From Armatimonadota bacterium (lineage in GTDB: Bacteria; Armatimonadota; Hebobacteria; Hebobacterales; WVXJ01): a stretch of DNA of 10,154 nucleotides. The stretch is taken from contig WVXJ01000209.1 in assembly GCA_011773575.1 (NCBI GenBank), forward strand, positions 1-10,154. The letters are read 5' to 3'. A model generated the notes under the pieces. The model saw only the letters and a list, made by a program, of their open reading frames with translations. It made no database searches and was not told the DNA's origin. The position numbers and the translations under genes are program-made. Numbering within the stretch: position 1 is the first letter of the stretch; the number at the start of each line of letters is the position of its first letter. Below are positions 5,607 through 10,154 of this stretch, piece by piece.

Positions 5607-6905
5607 GTGCCGTCTCGCAGAGCAATGCGTGCGGTATCGGATCTACCGTACGCCGGCTTCACTGCGATCGAGTTGATGATAGTAATCGCCATCGCCGCAG
5701 TGGTGCTGGCCATCCTCTTCCCTGTGAGCCGCGGGATCTCCAAGAGCAATGACCAATCCCAGTGTGCCACAAATCTGCACACTCTGGGCCAGGCTTTGCT
5801 CGCTCTCCGGGATGAGTATCGCGCTTTCCCGCGTGATTACGAGGAGGTGGCCTACTCAGCCGCAGTCACCACGGCCTTCGTAGGTATTCCCACATGGGAC
5901 CCCGACCACTGGGCGGGTGAGACCGGCCTGACCGGACTGGGTGGAGTCTGGTATGACCCCTCAGACCCGACACCGCCGACCTGGCCTGCTGGTTCTCCTC
6001 CTCCCGCCTATCCCGCGTACTACCGCTCCTGGCTCTCCTCCGAGTGTATCAATGCCACTATTGCCGTGGATAACCCTGACAACCCCGCCACACCGGCAAG
6101 TGATGAAACCACCTACTTCTATTTTCCGGGCATGGTGGGCATCTTCTCTCTGCACTACCTGACCGGATATGTTGATACTGAAGCGAGGTTCATGGGCGCC
6201 GGCACCGCCACCTTTGTCACTGGATCTGACACCGTTACCGGCACCGGAACCTCCTGGATGTCCTCCGGCATCATCATCGGAGATTCCATCTGGCACAACC
6301 AGGATCAGGTCTGGTATGAGATCGCCGCCATCCAGAATGATATCACGATCATTCTCGAGAACACTTATGTCGAGATGGGAGGCATTGACTCATACACCAT
6401 CCGCAAGCCCAACGCCCTTGGCAATCAGGCCTGGTTCGCCAGCGGCAATTACCTGCGAAGGATGAAGGATCTTCACTGTCCCAGCAGTCCCGCAAAAGAG
6501 CCGCAAGCCGCCATCACCGCCCCCTTGCTGCCTGATGAAGACGATGTTGCCTACAATAACTATGATCTCTACTATCGCCGGGACTGGTTCCATGCCCCAC
6601 CCTATGATGAGCGTTACTATGATAATGATCCCAGTAATAATCCGGGTGGGCCCAGTGCGAGAGATAGGCGCAATCTGGTGGAGAGCCCGTATCCTCCGGG
6701 GGATGCCCTGATTACCTACTGCCCTTATCATCGCCGCAGTCAGAATTTCAACGAAGGCCGCGCAGGCGACGAGGACGTCGTATTATTCGCCGACGGTACG
6801 GTGATGAGGCTGCCCGCCTATCCCTATGATCCTCTGGATGGCGTTGCCGACCCACAGAATCCGGCTCAGTATTTCTCCAGGATGAGAGCGGAACGCGGAG
6901 AATGA
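5607..6905 (+). CDS. Pseudopilin 2: large GspG/H-X9-DG-like pseudopilin with an inserted beta-rich module
   Basis: From GTG 5607 (AGGG six bases upstream) the protein has 432 residues and a basic 17-residue leader, MPSRRAMRAVSDLPYAG, followed by FTAIELMIVIAIAAVVLAILF with the conserved Glu at mature position 5. Alternatives are GTG 5511 (GAGGGG upstream; 49-residue leader) and ATG 5625 (11-residue leader, no clear ribosome site). The post-helix CATNL segment, LTGYV, LHCPSS (C291-P292), YCPYHR (C372, H375) and the C-terminal FADG (D396-G397) align with pseudopilin 1 and the H-X9-DG class. Residues about 196-267 interrupt this scaffold with a Gly/Thr-rich module: GTATFVTGSDTVTGTGTSW, then a GD, a run of hydrophobic strands and SYTIRKP. 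Similar modules are familiar from phage tail and surface proteins. A Pro-rich stretch (about 117-137) precedes it. The stop overlaps the next start as ATGA. Confidence 0.82.
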   Translation: MPSRRAMRAVSDLPYAGFTAIELMIVIAIAAVVLAILFPVSRGISKSNDQSQCATNLHTLGQALLALRDEYRAFPRDYEEVAYSAAVTTAFVGIPTWDPDHWAGETGLTGLGGVWYDPSDPTPPTWPAGSPPPAYPAYYRSWLSSECINATIAVDNPDNPATPASDETTYFYFPGMVGIFSLHYLTGYVDTEARFMGAGTATFVTGSDTVTGTGTSWMSSGIIIGDSIWHNQDQVWYEIAAIQNDITIILENTYVEMGGIDSYTIRKPNALGNQAWFASGNYLRRMKDLHCPSSPAKEPQAAITAPLLPDEDDVAYNNYDLYYRRDWFHAPPYDERYYDNDPSNNPGGPSARDRRNLVESPYPPGDALITYCPYHRRSQNFNEGRAGDEDVVLFADGTVMRLPAYPYDPLDGVADPQNPAQYFSRMRAERGE

Positions 6906-8680
6906 ACCCTGCGCTTATACAACCGAATAACAAGCGCGCCGGGCTGACACTCATTGAGGTGCTGATCGCCCTCGTGATTCTCGCCATCGGCGTATACGCG
7001 GTGCTGAAGATCTTCCCCGTTGGCTTCGGGGCCATCGAGGCCACTCGCCAGCGCACCGTCGCCGCCTCCCTCGCCAATGCCGAACTGGAGCGCTGGAAAC
7101 TCCTCGCCGGTGATATGTACACCCTGCCGGAGGCGGTTGTCGCCACCGATTATGGCGGCAGTCTCATCCTCGGCTATGATCCCGCGGAACTCGTACCCGT
7201 CCAGGATGACCTCCTCCTCAACCCCGGGCAGACCGTCCCGGCCTGGCAGCCGCACAGTCTCTGGCTGCCCCGCACAATCATTGGTGAGAGGGTGATTATC
7301 CCTCCGCCTGTGCCGAATCCGCCCAACCCTCCTGAACCGCCGCCACTGCCTTTCTATATATTGGCTTTCGCGCCGCTGGACTATTACATCACTTCCCCTC
7401 CGGCGGCCGCGGATGAACTCATCCAGGTGTATGACTCCGCCCCCTTCCAGCGGACCGGTGGCGCCCCCAGTACCTGGCAATACAATGTCAACTACTCTAC
7501 CGGTGTGTTTACATTCGACAGCGGTCTCTATGCCGATACGCCTTTCTTGATAACCTACTCCTGGGTTGCCGCCGATGGCAGCCTGCGCACCGTAGTCGGC
7601 GAGTCAGGAGTGACGGACGCCGCCGGCAGTCTAACCGTAAAATGGAACCCGGTTGACTACCCTCTCTTATTCCAACAACTCGCCCCGATGACTGAACGCG
7701 TCTATCTGCGCTATCAGGAATCCGCGTCGACGCCGCCTGCTGCTGGGGAGTTCTATCTTGATGCATCCTCTCTCATGACCGGAGTAATCTACTTCGCCCC
7801 CGAGAATACAGGCCGAGAAGTGCGTATCAATTACCGGGTGGCGGATTGGAGTATCCTGCACGAGGATCATGAGATAGCCGCAAACAGCGCGGAACCGGTA
7901 AACCTCAACTTGGGGTTTCTCAAGGGCCCCGGGTACACCAATCCCCCGCGCCATCCCGACCCCCAGACCCTGCCGGACGGCGACAACTTCGTCGTCGCCG
8001 TGGATCTTGCCACAGGCGCCGTCTATGCCGACCAGAACCCTGGGGGAGGCCAGTTATTCCCCTCGGTGGATTATCGCGCGGGCCGAATCAGATTTCCCAC
8101 ATCCGCCCAGCCCCGCCCCGTCCGAATCTTCTATCGCACGCGCGCGGATTGGGCGGTGCAGTTTCGCAAGCCGGCGGATTCCTACGGCGCTTCCACAACG
8201 TGGCCCATAGGTTACGGCCAATTCTTCTGGGATAATCGCGACCAGCAGATAGCAGACGGAGAAACTGCCGCCCAGTACGAAGCTAGGCTGAGCACCCTCT
8301 TCTTCCTGGGGCAGGAGGCGCGCGGCTCCCTACTTATCAGTTACTATGATTCCGCGCGCAACTTCCATGGCGGTGAACTCCATACCCTCTCTACGGCCGA
8401 CCGCGCGGACGCCGTTCCGAACGTGGAGTTCGCTCTGCAGAGCAATGGCGGATTCTTACAGGATAATGCTCTCATATGTTTCTTGAGAACAGACACAGTG
8501 CCTGACCCGCAGTCCTCCATCATCGCGCATGGCGCTTCTTTGTCTGCGCGAACCGTTTGGATGAGTACCGGCCGATCGATCGTTCCAGAGGCCTTCACCT
8601 TCTCCGGCCGGCGAGAGTATCTGAACGAAGCCTGGAGACAAGCGCGGGTAAGCACATTCTTGACCACACCCATGCGGTGA
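6902..8680 (+). CDS. Pseudopilin 3: very large GspI/PilV-type minor pseudopilin with repeated beta modules
   Basis: The 592-residue protein has a 14-residue leader (MNPALIQPNNKRAG) and then LTLIEVLIALVILAIGVYAVL, with Glu at mature position 5. The 'LxLIEVLIAxxILAIG' wording and the following ATRQRTVAASLANAELERWK are typical of GspI/PilV minor pseudopilins, which normally total only 120-200 residues. A proline-rich linker (134-150) then leads to an extracellular region. That region holds at least three copies of a motif, TG-x-[IV]-x-F ... V-x-I-x-Y-x-x-x-W: residues about 199-221 (TGVFTF...LITYSW), 293-316 (TGVIYF...VRINYRVADW) and 393-417 (AGRIRF...VRIFYRTRADW). These look like beta-sandwich repeats. 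It begins in an ATGA overlap with pseudopilin 2, so translation is probably coupled; GGAG is only one base from the ATG. One Cys only (C526). Likely a fibre-tip component; ligand unknown. Confidence 0.84.
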   Translation: MNPALIQPNNKRAGLTLIEVLIALVILAIGVYAVLKIFPVGFGAIEATRQRTVAASLANAELERWKLLAGDMYTLPEAVVATDYGGSLILGYDPAELVPVQDDLLLNPGQTVPAWQPHSLWLPRTIIGERVIIPPPVPNPPNPPEPPPLPFYILAFAPLDYYITSPPAAADELIQVYDSAPFQRTGGAPSTWQYNVNYSTGVFTFDSGLYADTPFLITYSWVAADGSLRTVVGESGVTDAAGSLTVKWNPVDYPLLFQQLAPMTERVYLRYQESASTPPAAGEFYLDASSLMTGVIYFAPENTGREVRINYRVADWSILHEDHEIAANSAEPVNLNLGFLKGPGYTNPPRHPDPQTLPDGDNFVVAVDLATGAVYADQNPGGGQLFPSVDYRAGRIRFPTSAQPRPVRIFYRTRADWAVQFRKPADSYGASTTWPIGYGQFFWDNRDQQIADGETAAQYEARLSTLFFLGQEARGSLLISYYDSARNFHGGELHTLSTADRADAVPNVEFALQSNGGFLQDNALICFLRTDTVPDPQSSIIAHGASLSARTVWMSTGRSIVPEAFTFSGRREYLNEAWRQARVSTFLTTPMR

Positions 8681-8686
8681 GAGTCT

Positions 8687-10132
8687 ATGCTGCAGACAAC
8701 GGACAATAATCCGGTAGCCGCAGGCTTCAGCCTGCGTGGTTCTTTGGAGGCGAGTGGAGCGCAGCCTGGAGGCTGCGGCTGCTTCCCATGGAAGACCTCC
8801 CTGTCCTCCTCCGCTGGCTTCACCCTGGTAGAGGTGCTCGCCGCGCTCGCCATCTTGGCACTGGCCATGGGGATGATGATTCTCCCCTTCATGATGGCAA
8901 TGGGTTATGTCGGCAAAGGCCGCGCCCGCGCCGAAGCCCAGCAGAACGCCAGACAGGTAATGAACGTTCTGGAGGAAGAGTTGAGCGAGGCGATGGATGT
9001 ACTCCTTCTTCCAGGAGACCCAGGAATCTGTGCTTTCGTCCCGGCTCAGCCCGGCACTTTTCCGCTCCAGCCCGGCAATACTGTCATTCGCTACTGGCAG
9101 ATATGGAGGAGCGATCCCAATGCTGCCGACCCCGCCAGCGGCTCCCCCATCAATAAGTCCTGGTACGACAAGTTCAGTCCGGTTCCCAGATATAACCAGG
9201 CCACCGCCAAGGATACCGATTCCCGCTTTATCGCCAGGACCGAACTCCCTCAACTCTGGGGTGACCTGGATGCCGATCTCGATACCGATTCGAAGGCGGA
9301 TGCCCTGGAGCGTGATTATCCCGCAGCCAGCGGGAATTCAATACAGGATAAACAGAAATTCGTCGCCATCAGCCCCTCCCGGGCCAACTCCGATGTGCCG
9401 GTTTTGCGCTTTGACGCCACCACGCAAGTGAATGAAAGACTCAAGCGGGACAGCAATAGCGCCTATGTCTTTCATTCCCGCTACCCGCTGTGGGAATATG
9501 ACTGGGTAGTATCGGTCTATAACAGCACCACGGGCGATCTGGACCTGCAGTTCAACAGCACCACTGATCCTGGGTATGTTGGACCTTACGGGGGACAGCG
9601 CGGAGAGGTAAACTTCGCAGTCAGCCAGATTGAGACCACAGAGGATCCAAACTACCCCCTGACCATTACAACAGGGGCACTGACCTCCACAATCCAACTC
9701 ATGACCGCCCAGCCGGACAGCTCCATCCCCCCGGAGGCGGTCATCGTTCCGGGAACGGTGAGAGTGATAGCCTATCAAGGCGTGGATGGAGGCACTCCTA
9801 TTGACCCGCTTGTCCTCACCGAAGTGCCGGTGAGTGCACTGCCCGCGCTGGGACAATACAAACTCAATAATCCCGCCAATGCCAAGGGCGCCGCCCCTCC
9901 GCCTACACTGGAGATCTTGAATCTCTCGCTGCCGTTGGGGGCAAACACACCTGTTGCCGTCTCCTATCAATGGTCAGTGCTTGATCCCAACACTGATCTT
10001 GTAATCGCCTCTTATCGCACCCGGGCCCTGCTCAAGGTCTCTCTCACCGTAAGCCAGCGAGACTCAAAAGATGGCGAACCCCAGGATGTCCACCTGGAGC
10101 GGAGAGTGAAACTGAAGAATGTGGTTGATTAG
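8687..10132 (+). CDS. Pseudopilin 4: GspJ/PilW-type minor pseudopilin with long leader and beta module
   Basis: This 481-residue protein carries FTLVEVLAALAILALAMGMMI after G44 (Glu at mature position 5). ARAEAQQNARQVMNVLEEELSEA follows, the amphipathic helix typical of GspJ/PilW, and the C-terminus (ERRVKLKNVVD) resembles the terminal strand of that family. The leader from ATG 8687 is 44 residues, unusually long, and includes a pair of hairpin repeats. GGTGA at 8676-8680, which overlaps the upstream stop, is a plausible Shine-Dalgarno six bases before this ATG. TTG 8744 or CTG 8801 would shorten the leader to 25 or 6 residues. Residues 197-208 (DLDTDSKADALE) fit the calcium-type loop DxDxDxxxDxxE. 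Residues about 353-428 (IVPGTVRV ... VAVSYQW) form a beta module related to those in pseudopilin 3. Only six bases separate it from pseudopilin 3. GspI and GspJ types normally form a tip complex with a GspK type, which would lie beyond the window. Confidence 0.84.
   Translation: MLQTTDNNPVAAGFSLRGSLEASGAQPGGCGCFPWKTSLSSSAGFTLVEVLAALAILALAMGMMILPFMMAMGYVGKGRARAEAQQNARQVMNVLEEELSEAMDVLLLPGDPGICAFVPAQPGTFPLQPGNTVIRYWQIWRSDPNAADPASGSPINKSWYDKFSPVPRYNQATAKDTDSRFIARTELPQLWGDLDADLDTDSKADALERDYPAASGNSIQDKQKFVAISPSRANSDVPVLRFDATTQVNERLKRDSNSAYVFHSRYPLWEYDWVVSVYNSTTGDLDLQFNSTTDPGYVGPYGGQRGEVNFAVSQIETTEDPNYPLTITTGALTSTIQLMTAQPDSSIPPEAVIVPGTVRVIAYQGVDGGTPIDPLVLTEVPVSALPALGQYKLNNPANAKGAAPPPTLEILNLSLPLGANTPVAVSYQWSVLDPNTDLVIASYRTRALLKVSLTVSQRDSKDGEPQDVHLERRVKLKNVVD
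8718..8778. repeat. Paired inverted repeats (REP/BIME-like) within the pseudopilin 4 leader
   Basis: Two compact hairpins lie 23 bases apart: CGCAGGCT-TC-AGCCTGCG at 8719-8736 and CGCAGCCT-GG-AGGCTGCG at 8760-8777. Each has eight-base perfect arms and a two-base spacer, and the arms differ by one central base. Doublets of this architecture are typical of dispersed REP/BIME or small MITE-like elements. This one sits inside the reading frame, encoding about residues 11-31 of the leader peptide, without breaking it. Confidence 0.65.
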
Positions 10133-10136
10133 TGTG

Positions 10137-10154
10137 AAGGAGTGAAGTTGAGAG
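10137..10154 (+). promoter_or_regulatory. Possible ribosome site of the next gene, or start of a repeat
   Basis: AAGGAG at 10137-10142 follows the stop of pseudopilin 4 and could be the Shine-Dalgarno of a following operon gene; a TTG at 10148 is at a suitable distance. The last bases, AAGTTGAGAG, also resemble the AGAGTTGAGAG repeat unit seen at 3324-3355, so this may instead be the edge of an intergenic repeat. The window ends before this can be decided. Confidence 0.3.

Noticed and set aside
8456..9253. Minus-strand open frame of 265 codons opposite the junction of pseudopilins 3 and 4.
   Set aside because: It is antisense to two coding regions with strong N-terminal motifs, and its product is Gly/His-rich without any domain.

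Overview
This looks like a chromosomal segment from an uncultured, moderately GC-rich bacterium. The best lineage clue is the first pseudopilin, whose region just after the N-terminal helix (PVYSRARETARQTTC...NL) resembles the large pseudopilin families of Armatimonadota, Planctomycetota and related deep-branching phyla. Short intergenic repeats of several kinds are also common in such genomes. The phylum assignment is an inference and is weak. No tRNA, rRNA, CRISPR array, transposase or phage integration gene was found.

Layout. Positions 1-44 probably hold the end of an upstream gene. A small four-helix membrane protein of unknown function (77-619) is followed by a 577-residue zinc-dependent medium-chain dehydrogenase (659-2392), which carries two successive Rossmann-like halves. 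On the minus strand lie mutM/fpg (4197 to 3367) and a DUF72/YecE-like gene (3272 to 2499). The gaps on both sides of the DUF72 gene hold low-complexity, word-like repeats. A 365-base divergent region (4198-4562) rich in hairpins separates mutM from a plus-strand operon.

The plus-strand operon (4563-10132) encodes four consecutive proteins with a class III (prepilin peptidase) N-terminus, almost without gaps. Two are GspG/H-X9-DG-type pseudopilins (about 307 and 432 residues). The third is a GspI/PilV-type protein (592 residues) and the fourth a GspJ/PilW-type protein (481 residues). All are much larger than textbook minor pseudopilins. The extra mass is predicted beta-rich modules: a module of the type seen in phage tail and surface proteins inserted in the second, a repeated 'TG-x-I-x-F ... 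V-x-I-x-Y-x-x-x-W' module in the third with a related copy in the fourth, and a DxDxDxxxDxxE calcium-type loop in the fourth. Together they could form the tip of a type II secretion or type IV pilus-like fibre carrying large extracellular adhesive or binding domains. A GspK/PilX-type gene would be expected beyond the right edge.

The pseudopilin start sites deserve care. The first gene most likely begins at a TTG with a good Shine-Dalgarno, not at the upstream ATG. In the second and fourth genes, hairpin-forming inverted repeats lie in or just before the cleaved leader peptide.
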